The translations under genes and the position numbers were made by a program. A model generated the notes under the pieces. The model was not told the DNA's origin, made no database searches, and saw nothing but the letters and a program-made list of their open reading frames with translations. From Billgrantia tianxiuensis (lineage in GTDB: Bacteria; Pseudomonadota; Gammaproteobacteria; Pseudomonadales; Halomonadaceae), in assembly GCF_009834345.1 (NCBI RefSeq), contig NZ_CP035042.1, positions 2,046,001 through 2,110,000 of the forward strand: 64,000 nt of DNA, read 5' to 3'. Below are positions 18,105 to 27,404 of this stretch, in pieces (the first letter of the stretch is position 1; the number at the start of each line of letters is the position of its first letter).

Positions 18105-19304
18105 ATGGCCCGGCAATGGGGTGTCATTTCGTTATTGCTTCTTCTGGCTGTTGGCTATGTTGTTGGCGGCAGCGGAATGTGGGATAGCGTTAGCAATGAC
18201 TTCATGAGGGAGGACAAACCTTATGGGGTAGGCGACTTTCGAGTTAATGGTAAGTCTATTATTACCATGAAACTAACCAAGCCTGAAATCACATTCAAGC
18301 CCCGAGAAGAGCGAAGCGACCCAAACAGGGCTGAACCAAGCGAGCCTTGGATGAGTAATGTAGGTGAGTTCGCCAACCGTCGCTCGGTGCGAATTTTGAG
18401 TAGTGGACTTGAAGGCGAAGTCATCCGGCGTTTCGAGGAGCCGGCGCAGCGGGCCGATTGGTGGTTGGCGCCGGATTGGAGCACCCTCTATCTGACCACA
18501 GGCTGGTCAGATCGGGCCGCGGAATTACCCCTTGGCCAAAGCTATCGTCCTGAACTCACCCAGCTTTTCAAGTCCACTGACCAAGGCCAGGAGTGGGAAA
18601 GGCTCCGCTGGCCAGAGGAGCAAAACATTACCTTTCTGCGCTTTATCGATCCTCAGCGCGGCTATCTGATCGGCTGGGGGCCAAGAGTCTGGCGTACGAG
18701 GGATGGTGGTGAACATTGGGATGAGCTGCCAGTACCCGAAGGCTCCCGAAATCCGGAGAACCCTCGCCAACAGTTTGATTTGGTAGCGCTGGGCCAGGAT
18801 AACGTGCTGCGTATGGCTTTCTATGACCATGCCGCTGATGTCAGCCGGATCCACGCGCTGCCTTGGGGAGAGGATATTTCCCAGCAAGCCTTCACTATTC
18901 CTGGCCATGTGGTGATGGATATCGCTGCCAATACGGAAGGCAATGTCTACGTGCTTGCTACTCAAGGTGCTCCATACTTCTCGCTTCCCTCAGATGAGCG
19001 AGACGCGCCTCGACCAAGCGTCGTATGGAGCTGGAATGACGACAGCTTGCATAAGCTGCACGAGTTCCCGCCTGAGCTGAAAGGCTACGCACTTTATCTG
19101 ACCCCTAGCGATGGACTTCTGTTCGACGGCGTCAACGAATCCACTCTGCTGGGTAATGATGTTGTCGCAGTTAGTTACGACGGAGGCGGGAGCTGGAAAA
19201 TCGAATATGAGGGGCGCAGTGCTCAGGGGGGGTATTACGACGTGCAGACCGGCACTCGCTGGAGAGTGGAAGGATATTCTCTTTATCGGCGAGAGATTCC
19301 CTGA
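18105..19304 (+). CDS. BNR/beta-propeller protein in the Rhs locus, possible immunity
   Basis: The 399-residue protein has one N-terminal hydrophobic segment (about residues 5-24; signal anchor or signal peptide), so it is exported or membrane-tethered toward the periplasm. The body shows BNR/Asp-box propeller repeats: KSTDQGQEWERL, RTRDGGEHWDEL and VSYDGGGSWKIE each carry the S/T-x-D-x-G-x-x-W turn. Periplasmic propellers appear in type VI loci as immunity proteins, and the position between two Rhs tips suggests that here, but its toxin is not identified. AAGGA lies seven bases before ATG 18105. GC content is intermediate. Confidence 0.6.
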   Translation: MARQWGVISLLLLLAVGYVVGGSGMWDSVSNDFMREDKPYGVGDFRVNGKSIITMKLTKPEITFKPREERSDPNRAEPSEPWMSNVGEFANRRSVRILSSGLEGEVIRRFEEPAQRADWWLAPDWSTLYLTTGWSDRAAELPLGQSYRPELTQLFKSTDQGQEWERLRWPEEQNITFLRFIDPQRGYLIGWGPRVWRTRDGGEHWDELPVPEGSRNPENPRQQFDLVALGQDNVLRMAFYDHAADVSRIHALPWGEDISQQAFTIPGHVVMDIAANTEGNVYVLATQGAPYFSLPSDERDAPRPSVVWSWNDDSLHKLHEFPPELKGYALYLTPSDGLLFDGVNESTLLGNDVVAVSYDGGGSWKIEYEGRSAQGGYYDVQTGTRWRVEGYSLYRREIP

Positions 19305-19392
19305 GTGAGCATAAGATGGCTCACTCAATGGCTGTCTTCAAAGTCCTGATACTGTTTGATTCACACTCTTCATCGCCGGGGAAGGCATCTGT

Positions 19393-20970
19393 TTGTCTTC
19401 CCTGGCGGTAGCGTGGCAAGCCAGCCGCTACGGCGAACTGCTCGAACTCGCCTGGCATACCTACGGCAGCAGCCACCTGCACGGCCTCAGCGCCCCTGGC
19501 CTGGGCCTCGAAATCGCTCTCGAGCCCGACGCCCTGCACCGTGAAACCCAACGCCGCCTGAGCAGCGCCGACCAGCCCCAACCGCTGATTCTCGAACGTG
19601 GCTACACCGCACTTGGCCAACTGGATCACCTCAGCCTGCGTGGCCCCGGCAGCGCCAAAGGCGAGCAACACTACCGCTACGACGCCCTCGGCCGGCTCAG
19701 CTTCCGCAGCCGGGGCAGTGCCAGCCCGGTCATCGCCTATAGCTACGACGCGGCGGGGCGACTGATCGCCAGTCAGCACGGTGACCGTGCCCACCGCTAC
19801 CCGGTGGACGCTGCCGGCAACCGCCTCGAAGGCCAAGCCAGCGCTCAGCCCGACAACCGCCTGACCCAGCTCGACGGTGCCCGCTATCGTCACGACGGCG
19901 CCGGCAATCTGATCGAGCGCGAGACTTCCAATGGCGAACGGCTCAGCCTCGGCTACGACGGTGCCAACCGCCTGGTGCGGTTGACCCGTACCAGCGCTCA
20001 GGGAGCGACCGAAGAAGCCCGCTACCGCTACGACGCCCTGGGGCGGCGCATCAGCAAGACCGTCCATCACGCCAACGGCACCACCGCCACCACCCACTAC
20101 GGCTGGGACGGCGATCGGCTCGTGCACGAAGCGAAAGAGCGCCACCAAACCACCGTGGTCTACGAGCCCGGCAGCTTCGTGCCCATGCTGCGAATCGACC
20201 AGGCCGGTGATGGCGCAGCCAAGCAGAGCAGTGCCTTCGTCACTGATGCCCTGGGCACGCCGATGCAGCTCGTCACGCCCCGAGGCGACACCCTGTGGCA
20301 GGCCCAGCCCGACGACTGGGCGGCAGTGACCAACGAGCAGGGTAGAACAGCACAGCCCATCCGCTTCCAGGGCCAGTGGTACGATGAAGAGAGTGGTCTG
20401 TACTACAATCGCCACCGCTACTACGACCCGCAGCAGGGCCGGTACATCAATCAGGACCCGATTGGTCTGAAGGGAGGCAGGAATCTGTATGGCTATGTCA
20501 GCAACCCGACCGGCATGGTGGATCCGCTGGGGTTGTTTGAGTGTACCAATGACCGATCCGCAGATGAGAGTTTCATTTCAGGGCTTTGGAGAAGATCAAC
20601 GTCGTGGCACTTCGAAGGGAGAGCATGCAATAATATTGGCTTGCCTGATTATTCCGAAGTAAATGCTCATAACTCAGAGTGGCAGCTGTTGAGCCCTGCA
20701 CAATCTATTTTCCATGATAACGGAATTGGTTTGCCAGAGCTGAAGTTTATCCATCCGGATGGAAGAGAGGTGGTCTTTGATGGGGACACCCTTGAGGTTA
20801 TCACTGATCCTAAGTATGTCGGAACATATAATTACGTTAATCCTGCACCCATTCCAAATGAATGGTCTGACGTGAAGGGTTGGGGATCTTGGGCAGGCAA
20901 AGGACTAGGGCATGGTGTTTTAGACGTTTTGCCATATGCGTTGGGAGGTAATGTGAGAGGCCCCAATTAA
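19393..20970 (+). CDS. Orphan Rhs C-terminal module (5'-truncated Rhs with alternative toxin tip)
   Basis: Residues from about 10 to 383 copy the last third of the Rhs core of the VgrG-Rhs gene, ending at the same DPLGLF motif. The following 143 residues are a different tip, including HPDGREVVFDGDTLEVITDP, GTYNYVNP and a C-terminal DVLPYALGGN. I have seen this tip arrangement in other Rhs proteins but cannot name its activity. There is no VgrG, shell start or convincing ribosome binding site, so it is probably silent until recombination with the full-length gene places the tip on it. The lipoprotein immunity gene overlaps its stop codon. Confidence 0.8.
   Translation: MSSLAVAWQASRYGELLELAWHTYGSSHLHGLSAPGLGLEIALEPDALHRETQRRLSSADQPQPLILERGYTALGQLDHLSLRGPGSAKGEQHYRYDALGRLSFRSRGSASPVIAYSYDAAGRLIASQHGDRAHRYPVDAAGNRLEGQASAQPDNRLTQLDGARYRHDGAGNLIERETSNGERLSLGYDGANRLVRLTRTSAQGATEEARYRYDALGRRISKTVHHANGTTATTHYGWDGDRLVHEAKERHQTTVVYEPGSFVPMLRIDQAGDGAAKQSSAFVTDALGTPMQLVTPRGDTLWQAQPDDWAAVTNEQGRTAQPIRFQGQWYDEESGLYYNRHRYYDPQQGRYINQDPIGLKGGRNLYGYVSNPTGMVDPLGLFECTNDRSADESFISGLWRRSTSWHFEGRACNNIGLPDYSEVNAHNSEWQLLSPAQSIFHDNGIGLPELKFIHPDGREVVFDGDTLEVITDPKYVGTYNYVNPAPIPNEWSDVKGWGSWAGKGLGHGVLDVLPYALGGNVRGPN
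19420..20540 (+). repeat. Rhs core direct repeat, copy 2
   Basis: This is the second copy of the 1.1-kb core repeat described at 15,938. Differences are few and mostly single bases, consistent with recent duplication or ongoing gene conversion. Confidence 0.9.
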
Positions 20971-21524
20971 TGAATAAAACTAAAGAAGTTAGAGGATGGA
21001 GTATGAGGTTCTTGCTTATGACAGGTTTTTTTTCTATTTTTATGAATTTTCTTACCGGCTGTAAAGCTGCGGAAATTGTGCATTACGAACATCGTCCCTC
21101 TATGAGCTTTTATAGTGAGTTGAATTTTGATTTGCAGGAGCTAGATGGATATAAGGATAGAGAAATTCTTTTTACTATCTCTGTAAAGCAGGCATCGTTT
21201 GAGGAATATTGGGCTTGGCTGGGTTTGTATGCAAAGGAGGCGCCTGATATCCCTGTATACGTGTTGGGGGCTAATTTTATTGGAGATGGGTGGAAGGAAA
21301 GTTATCAAGTCGATAGTGAGGTTCTGTTTGGCGAAGAAGCTACTGATAGTGGGTTGGTGACAAAGGGGGTATTGCTTTACAAAATAAAAGGTGAGTTGTT
21401 AAAGCGCTTCGAGAAAGAGTCAGCAATAACATTGGAAGTGATTTATTCAATGGATGGTGAGGAAAAAGTAATGAATTTTTTGCTAGAGCGGCGAGTGGAA
21501 AGACAGACAGTATTTCCGACGTAA
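20970..21524 (+). CDS. Candidate lipoprotein immunity to the orphan Rhs tip
   Basis: The 184-residue protein has a hydrophobic N-terminus ending in the lipobox FLTGCKA, so it is predicted to be lipid-anchored in the periplasm. Its start ATG overlaps the TAA of the Rhs module (TAATG), which indicates coupled translation. It is AT-rich. A periplasmic immunity protein implies a tip that acts in the periplasm or on the envelope. The family is not recognised; the assignment rests on position. Confidence 0.65.
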   Translation: MNKTKEVRGWSMRFLLMTGFFSIFMNFLTGCKAAEIVHYEHRPSMSFYSELNFDLQELDGYKDREILFTISVKQASFEEYWAWLGLYAKEAPDIPVYVLGANFIGDGWKESYQVDSEVLFGEEATDSGLVTKGVLLYKIKGELLKRFEKESAITLEVIYSMDGEEKVMNFLLERRVERQTVFPT

Positions 21525-21623
21525 ACCGGCTTGTTTATCGAAAGAATCTTGCGCCTTGGTTCCGCCAAACGGCGCAGGCGTAATAGTTGTACAGTGGGTG
21601 CAGTGATGATGCTCACCTGACAC

Positions 21624-21660
21624 AAAGCCCCTGAGCCAGTCACCTGATACAGGGGCTTTT
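21624..21660 (+). terminator. Intrinsic terminator after Rhs immunity gene
   Basis: The stem AAAGCCCCTG / CAGGGGCTTT closes a 16-base loop and ends in TTTT. It lies 100 bases after the immunity gene. Confidence 0.75.
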
Positions 21661-21680
21661 CGTTACTGCCACGTAATTAT

Positions 21681-21935
21681 TTACTTCGGCGCCAGTGCCA
21701 CACCCACCTTCGAGCGGTTCGGCCGGCCGATGGTCTGGGCGATCCAGGTGCCGGTTTCGGCGAGCTTGTTCAGGTCGATACCGGTCTCGATGCCGAGGCC
21801 GTTGAGCAGGTAGACGACGTCTTCACTGCCGGCATTACCAGAGGCGCCTTTGGCGTAGGGGCAGCCGCCGAGGCTGGCGACGGAGCTGCCCACCACGCTG
21901 ATGCCTTCTTCCAGCACGGCGTAGAGATTGGCCAG
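21681..21935 (-). pseudogene. 3' fragment of HMG-CoA lyase gene (copy 2)
   Basis: It encodes in frame the last 80 or so residues of HMG-CoA lyase ([50 protein letters not shown]), with the stop codon intact. Homology to the resident gene ends abruptly at about 21,935. It lacks the catalytic N-terminal barrel and cannot be active. It lies 1.6 kb from the intact gene in the same orientation and marks an insertion boundary of the Rhs locus. Confidence 0.85.
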
Positions 21936-22299
21936 GCTACTAGTCGCGCATGTTCGAGCACAAGCTCAGCCAGCCCCGAAACACGGTGTGTATTAAAGCC
22001 CATCCACTTCGATCTTGTTATTAACCACGATCCCTGGCTGCTATTTAGCCGTTTGGTAGAGTGGGATCTGAAGTATCATATTGTTAATAATTTTCGATTA
22101 TTGGCCTGGGCGGCAGTGGTCGCTCAGTCTTACGATTAAGATTAATTATAAAAGAGGAGCATGAAAAAATTTCTGCGTTACGTGCTTTTTGGCAATCACA
22201 ATTTTCAGTAATGCAATAGAGATATATTTTCCGCTTGCTCGATTTTTACCATTTTCTTACAGAAATTCAAACAGGCGGGACTGAGAATAGGGGGGTAAA
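21936..22299. other. AT-rich gap upstream of lipoprotein gene; possible small ORF
   Basis: These 364 bases lie between the lyase fragment and the lipoprotein gene and hold no clear full-length gene. An excellent ribosome binding site AAGAGGAG is followed by ATG 22161 and the peptide MKKFLRYVLFGNHNFQ, stopping at 22211. If one T were removed from the T5 run near 22,190, the frame would continue as VLLAITIFSNAIEIYF to a stop just before 22,285, a small hydrophobic protein of about 39 residues. Confidence 0.3.
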
Positions 22300-23118
22300 A
22301 TGAGAAAAAATATACTTATATGTGTGTTGGTGGTGTTCCTTTCTTCATGTGCTAGCACTCAAGGGAAGGGTGTCAATTTGTCTCATGAGGATGAAATTTC
22401 TATTGTCGGTACATGGGCAATGCTGCCTCTCCGCAATGGGATTGCTAATGTAGTAGAGTTTACAGATGCAGGGAGAAGTAACTTGTATCCGTTTAATTGC
22501 AGGGTTGGTTCTTCTGATCCTGTGGAGTCATCCAGATATAGAATTAGTGGTGATGGGAAGCGGATGCGTATTTTTTCTCCTGCCGGGGTGCAAAATTTCG
22601 ATGTAATCTCAGTTGAAGATAATTCAATGAAGCTTGGCATGAGTATTGGTGAATTTGAGCTAACCTTTTCCTATGTGAGAGTGAATCAAGTCAGCCCCTT
22701 GTGTTTTCTCTATAATGAAGCGGTTGCAGATGGGTCGAAAAATTCTGCTTTTAAGGAAGAAGATTTTGTTCATGATCCTTGGGTGCCAGAGAACCCTCAT
22801 GTGGAAAGGTATGTTGGTAGATGGGAGAATGAAGAGGGAAAAGTCCAAGTTGAAGTTGTAAGAGATGGTGAGGCGAGATATAAAATTTATAAAGAAAGCA
22901 GCGAAAATTGGAATCATTTATATAATGATGTAAGGTGGTCAGGTCTTGAATTAAGATACCAACACTTCGCATACTCAGATAAAGAGGAGCTGTTTGAGCA
23001 TGCTTTTCATAAGTCGAGTAGGCTTGCGATGCTCACGCCAGTAGATGATTTGAATAAAATAAAATGGTCGTTTTTTGTTGGTGATAAAAGATACGATTAT
23101 ATTCTAAATAGAAGATAG
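22300..23118 (+). CDS. Lipoprotein of unknown function, toxin-locus associated
   Basis: The 272-residue protein has a clear lipoprotein signal: MRKN, a hydrophobic stretch and the lipobox LSSCAS. The mature part is beta-rich, with two similar halves beginning VGTWAMLPL and VGRWENEEG; these lipocalin-like starts suggest a duplicated domain. It is strongly AT-rich. It is followed by a terminator and lies between an HMG-CoA lyase fragment and the intact gene, the same kind of site that holds the Rhs modules. It may be an orphan immunity protein; no toxin is adjacent, so that is a guess. Confidence 0.6.
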   Translation: MRKNILICVLVVFLSSCASTQGKGVNLSHEDEISIVGTWAMLPLRNGIANVVEFTDAGRSNLYPFNCRVGSSDPVESSRYRISGDGKRMRIFSPAGVQNFDVISVEDNSMKLGMSIGEFELTFSYVRVNQVSPLCFLYNEAVADGSKNSAFKEEDFVHDPWVPENPHVERYVGRWENEEGKVQVEVVRDGEARYKIYKESSENWNHLYNDVRWSGLELRYQHFAYSDKEELFEHAFHKSSRLAMLTPVDDLNKIKWSFFVGDKRYDYILNRR

Positions 23119-23223
23119 TTTTCTTGGGGTTGAATTATTTCTGCTATGCTGCTAATAAATTGGGATAAATTTAGGTTGGAAGCTGCTCAAGCATTGGTAA
23201 GCATATGAGCTAGTTTCGAAACT

Positions 23224-23256
23224 ACGACAAGCCCCGAACTGGGGGCTTGTCGTTTT
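23224..23256 (+). terminator. Intrinsic terminator between lipoprotein and liuE
   Basis: The stem CGACAAGCCCC / GGGGCTTGTCG with a six-base loop is followed by TTTT on the plus strand. It could also stop minus-strand transcription leaving liuE, though the T run on that side is poor. Confidence 0.8.
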
Positions 23257-23267
23257 ACACCATGCCA

Positions 23268-24167
23268 TTACTTCGCCGCCAGCGCCACGCCTACCTTCGA
23301 GCGGTTCGGCCGGCCGATGGTCTGGGTGATCCAGGTACCGGTTGCGGCGAGCTTGTCGAGGTCTATACCGGTTTCGATGCCTAGGCCATTGAGCAGGTAG
23401 ACGACGTCTTCACTGGCCACGTTGCCGGAGGCGCCCTTGGCGTAGGGGCAGCCGCCGAGGCCGGCGACGGAGCTGTCCACCACGCTGATGCCTTCTTCCA
23501 GTACGGCGTAGAGGTTGGCCAGCGCTTGGCCGTAGGTGTCGTGGAAGTGGGCGGCGAGCTTTTCCATGGGGATGTCGCGGCTCACGACTTCGATCATGCG
23601 CTTGGCGGCGAGCGGGGTGCCGACGCCGATGGTGTCGCCGAGCGAGACTTCGTAGCAGCCCATTTCAAACAGCGCCTTGCTCACCTCGGCCACCTTGGCC
23701 GGGGCGATCTCGCCTTCGTAGGGGCAGCCGAGCACGCAGGAGACATAGCCGCGCACGCGCACGTTGGCCTCCCTGGCTCGCTCCAGCACGGGGGCGAAGC
23801 GCTCCAGGGATTCGGCGACGGAGCAGTTGATGTTCTTCTGCGAGAAGGCTTCACTGGCCGCGCCGAATACCGCCACTTCTTCCACGCCGCACTCCAGCGC
23901 TGCTTCCAGCCCCTTGAGATTGGGGGTGAGGGCGGCGTAGGTCACGCCTTGGCGGCGCGTGAGACCGGTCATCACTTCGCGATGGTCGGCCATCTGCGGT
24001 ACCCACTTGGGCGAGACGAAGCTGGCCGCTTCGATGTAGCTGATACCGGCGGCGCCCAGGCGGTCGATCAGTTCCAGCTTGGTGGCCGTGTCGATCGGGT
24101 TGGGCTCGTTCTGCAGCCCGTCGCGGGGGCCGACTTCGACCAGGCGCACGCGCTTGGGAAATGCCAT
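23268..24167 (-). CDS. liuE: Hydroxymethylglutaryl-CoA lyase
   Basis: The 299-residue TIM-barrel enzyme splits HMG-CoA into acetoacetate and acetyl-CoA, the last step of leucine degradation. The family signature is present: [12 protein letters not shown] at the N-terminus (catalytic Arg-Asp and metal ligand), [21 protein letters not shown] (metal His pair) and the active-site loop [14 protein letters not shown] with the catalytic Cys. The length is standard. It is the last gene of the liu operon, 188 bases after liuD. The intergenic stretch contains a perfect CATTTTTCA / TGAAAAATG hairpin. Confidence 0.95.
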   Translation of the reverse strand: MAFPKRVRLVEVGPRDGLQNEPNPIDTATKLELIDRLGAAGISYIEAASFVSPKWVPQMADHREVMTGLTRRQGVTYAALTPNLKGLEAALECGVEEVAVFGAASEAFSQKNINCSVAESLERFAPVLERAREANVRVRGYVSCVLGCPYEGEIAPAKVAEVSKALFEMGCYEVSLGDTIGVGTPLAAKRMIEVVSRDIPMEKLAAHFHDTYGQALANLYAVLEEGISVVDSSVAGLGGCPYAKGASGNVASEDVVYLLNGLGIETGIDLDKLAATGTWITQTIGRPNRSKVGVALAAK

Positions 24168-24355
24168 TTGTAAACTCCTTCCTGTTCACGGCACACAATC
24201 AGTAGCTTCGTCCGCGGCTACCCCGGGTGCTGTCTCTCGCGAAGGTCGCTGTGAACCCATCTCTGGGCGCTCCATTTTTCATCCCTGAAAAATGAGCTTC
24301 GCTCACGACAGCTCCCGGCGCCGCTCACCTCGACGCTTCTTTTTTCGGTTCCAGT

Positions 24356-26397
24356 TTACTCGGCGGGAGCGAATTCGAGCAGCACGTCGCCTTGCCCCAC
24401 GGTGTCTCCCGCATTGAAGTGGAAGCTTTCCACGTGGCCGTCGGCGGGGCGGTCATGGTGTGTTCCATCTTCATGGCTTCCATGACCATCAGCGGCATGC
24501 CTTTCTCCACCTTCTGGCCGGCTTCCACCAGCAGCGCGACCACGGTGCCGTGCATCGGCGCGGTGAGGGTCGATTCGGCTTCGTGGTGGCCGTGGTCGAT
24601 GGCGTCGATACGGCGCCAGAATAGGCGGGTTTCGCCGCGCGGGTCGACCATCACCACGACGTTGCCGTCGCGGCGTGCCTGCAGGCGGCGGCGGTGGCCG
24701 TTGAGGGTCACGGCCACGGCGTCGCCTTCCAGGTGCTGCAGGCGGGCGGTGAGGGTCTCGCCGCCGATGGTCAGGTCCCACGGATCGGCGCCGCTGGCAC
24801 GGGTGCCTTCTACCACGACTACGCTCTCTTCATCCTGCACGTGGGCAGGGTCGCACAGCGAGATGCGGATGGTGTGCGGGGCGTTGAGGCGGAAGCCGTC
24901 ATGGCGGTCCCAGGGCGAGTCGCTTTCGCACTCGCGGGCGAGCTGGTTCAGGCCGATCAGCGCGGCGCCGGCGTACTCTTCGGTGGTGTATTGCTTGGGG
25001 GCGAAGAGGGTGGCTTCGTTCTTCTCGATGAAGCGGGTATCCAGCTCCGCGTTGCGGAAGGCAGGATGGGTGGCCAGCCGCTGCAGGAAGGCGCGGTTGG
25101 TCACCACGCCCTGCACGTCCAGCGCGGCGAGCGCCCGGTTGAGGGTGGAGAGCGCCTGGTCGCGGTCGTCGCCGTGGACGATCAGCTTGGCTAACATGGG
25201 GTCGTAGTGCATCGAGACTACGTCGCCGGTTTCCACGCCGCTGTCCAGGCGCACCTGGCGCGGGTCGAGTCCGGCGCCCTTGAGGTCCATGGCGAAGCGA
25301 GTCAGCTTGCCGGTGGCAGGCAGGAAGTCCTGCTCCGGGTCTTCGGCGTAGAGGCGCGCCTCGAAGCTGTGGCCGGTGATGGTCAGCTCCTCCTGCTGGA
25401 GCGGCAGCGCTTCGCCCATGGCCACGCGCAGCTGCCACTCGACCAGGTCCTGGCCGGTGATCATCTCGGTGACGGGGTGCTCCACCTGCAGGCGGGTGTT
25501 CATCTCCATGAAGTAGAACGAACTATCTTTGTCGAGCAGGAACTCGACGGTGCCGGCGCCCACGTAGCCGATCTCCTTGGCGGCGCGCACGGCGGCTTCG
25601 CCCATCTCGCGGCGCAGTTCGGCGGTCATGCCGGGGGCGGGGGCTTCCTCGAGCACCTTCTGGTGGCGGCGCTGCACGGAGCAGTCGCGCTCGAACAGGT
25701 AGACACCGTTGCCGTGGCTGTCGCAGAACACCTGCACCTCGACGTGTCGCGGCTGGGTCAGGTACTTCTCGATCAGCATGCGGGTGTCGCCGAAGGCGGC
25801 CTGGGACTCGCGACGGCAGCCGTCCAGCGCGGCCTGGAACTGCTCGGGGGCTTCGACCACGCGCATGCCTTTGCCGCCACCGCCGGCGCTGGCCTTGAGC
25901 AGCACCGGGTAGCCGATCTTGTCGGCTTCGGACTTGAGCAGTGCGTCGTCCTGGTCGTCGCCATGGTAGCCCGGCACCAGCGGCACGCCAGCGTTGGCCA
26001 TGCGCGCCTTGGCGGCGGACTTGTCGCCCATGGCGGCAATCGCCGAGGCGGGCGGGCCGACGAAGGTGATGCCGGCGGCATCCAGCGCTTCGACGAAGGC
26101 GCCGTTTTCGGAGAGGAAGCCGTAGCCGGGGTGAATGGCGCCGGCGCCGGTGCGCTTGGCGGCGTCCACTACCGCTTCCACCTTGAGGTAGCTCTCGCGG
26201 GCGGCGGCCGGGCCGAGGCGTACGGCCTCGTCGGCCTCGCGCACGTGGCGGGCGTTGGCGTCGGCATCGGAGTACACGGCCACGGTGCGCAGGCCCATGG
26301 CGCGGGCGGTGCGCATCACGCGGCAGGCGATCTCGCCGCGGTTGGCCACCAGCAGGGTGTCGAAGGGCGTGTTGCGGGTATCGTGGGTCTGACTCAT
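24356..26397 (-). CDS. liuD: Methylcrotonyl-CoA carboxylase, biotin-containing alpha subunit (one-base frameshift)
   Basis: The biotin carboxylase domain starts FDTLLVANRGEIACRVMRTA and continues with the ATP-grasp glycine loop KASAGGGGKGM, YFMEMNTRLQVEHPVTE and the C-terminal domain. The biotin carrier motif MEAMKMEH is near the end. Together with liuB it carboxylates 3-methylcrotonyl-CoA. The frame breaks at the G4 run 24,446-24,449: one more base joins MEAMKMEHTMTAP to ADGHVESFHFNAGD and the normal end LLEFAPAE, giving about 680 residues. The ATG overlaps the stop of liuC (ATGA). Without repair, the last 30 residues of the biotinyl domain would be replaced. Confidence 0.92.
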
Positions 26398-27224
26398 GAG
26401 CGGCGCTCCGAGGAATTCGTGTTGTCGTCGGCCCAGGCGGGGCGGCGCTTCTCGAAGAAGCTGGTCAGGCCTTCCTGACCTTCGGCGCTCACGCGCAGCT
26501 CGCTGATCACGCGGCAGGTGTGCTCGCGGGTGGCCTTGCTGTCGGAGTCGCGGGCCACTTCGGCCAGCAGCGCCTTGGTGGCGCGCTGGGCCTGGGGCGA
26601 GCCGGCCAACAGGGTGGCGATCATCTCCTCGACTGCTTCGTCGATGTGGTCGTGGCCGACGATCTGGTGGGCCAGGCCCAGTTCCAGCGCCTGGTCGGCA
26701 TCGATCACCTCGGCGGTGAGGGCGTAGCGGCGCATCTGGCGCGAGCCTAGGGCGCGCTGCACGTAGGGGCTGATCACCGCCGGGGAGAGGCCGATCTTGA
26801 CCTCGGAGAGGCAGAACTTGGCCTTTTCGCTGGCGATCACCACGTCGCAGCAGGCGGCCAGGCCCACGGCACCGCCGAAGGCGGCGCCTTGCACGCGACA
26901 TACGGTGGGGCAAGGGAGGGTGTCCAGGCCGTGCATCAGCTGCGAGAGCTTGCGCGAGTCGGCCAGGTTGCCCTCGAAGTCGTACTCCACCATGCGCTTC
27001 ATCCAGTTCAGGTCGGCGCCGGCGGAGAAGCTCTTGCCCTCGGAGCCAAGCACCACCACGCGCACCTCGCCGTGGCGGGCGGCGTCGTGGAGCTTGGCGA
27101 GGTGCTCGTTGAGCTCGGCGATCAGGCTGTCGTCGAAGGCGTTGTGTACGTCGGGGCGGTTCAGCGTCAGCCGGGCGACGCCGCGCTCGTCGATGTTCAA
27201 GTTCGAATATGTCTGTGTGGTCAT
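26394..27224 (-). CDS. liuC: Methylglutaconyl-CoA hydratase (enoyl-CoA hydratase family)
   Basis: The 276-residue crotonase-fold enzyme is predicted to hydrate 3-methylglutaconyl-CoA to HMG-CoA. Crotonase oxyanion-hole elements are visible: SFSAGADLNWMKRM (first amide) and GAAFGGAVGLAACCDVV (second amide), then FCLSEVKIGLSPAVISPYV. The assignment as methylglutaconyl-CoA rather than general enoyl-CoA hydratase comes from its place between liuB and liuD. It overlaps liuD by four bases. Confidence 0.92.
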   Translation of the reverse strand: MTTQTYSNLNIDERGVARLTLNRPDVHNAFDDSLIAELNEHLAKLHDAARHGEVRVVVLGSEGKSFSAGADLNWMKRMVEYDFEGNLADSRKLSQLMHGLDTLPCPTVCRVQGAAFGGAVGLAACCDVVIASEKAKFCLSEVKIGLSPAVISPYVQRALGSRQMRRYALTAEVIDADQALELGLAHQIVGHDHIDEAVEEMIATLLAGSPQAQRATKALLAEVARDSDSKATREHTCRVISELRVSAEGQEGLTSFFEKRRPAWADDNTNSSERRS

Positions 27225-27404
27225 GTCACTGTCCTGATGGCTGCGAGCCCGAGGAAGAGAGCGGCTGCGCCGTGTAAAGAGGGAAGTACGGCGCTACGCG
27301 CCTTGAAGAGGGAAGAACCTCAATCGTGTCTTCCTTCTTCTCCGTTCTTCACTCTTACATCTTCTCTCTTCCTTCTTACCTCTCACTTCTCGCGCAACGC
27401 GCGG

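Noticed and set aside
26398..26913. N-terminal extension of liuD to 26,913
   Set aside because: The extra residues are Arg/Pro/Gly-rich out-of-frame translation of liuC; the biotin carboxylase domain begins right after ATG 26397, which overlaps the liuC stop.
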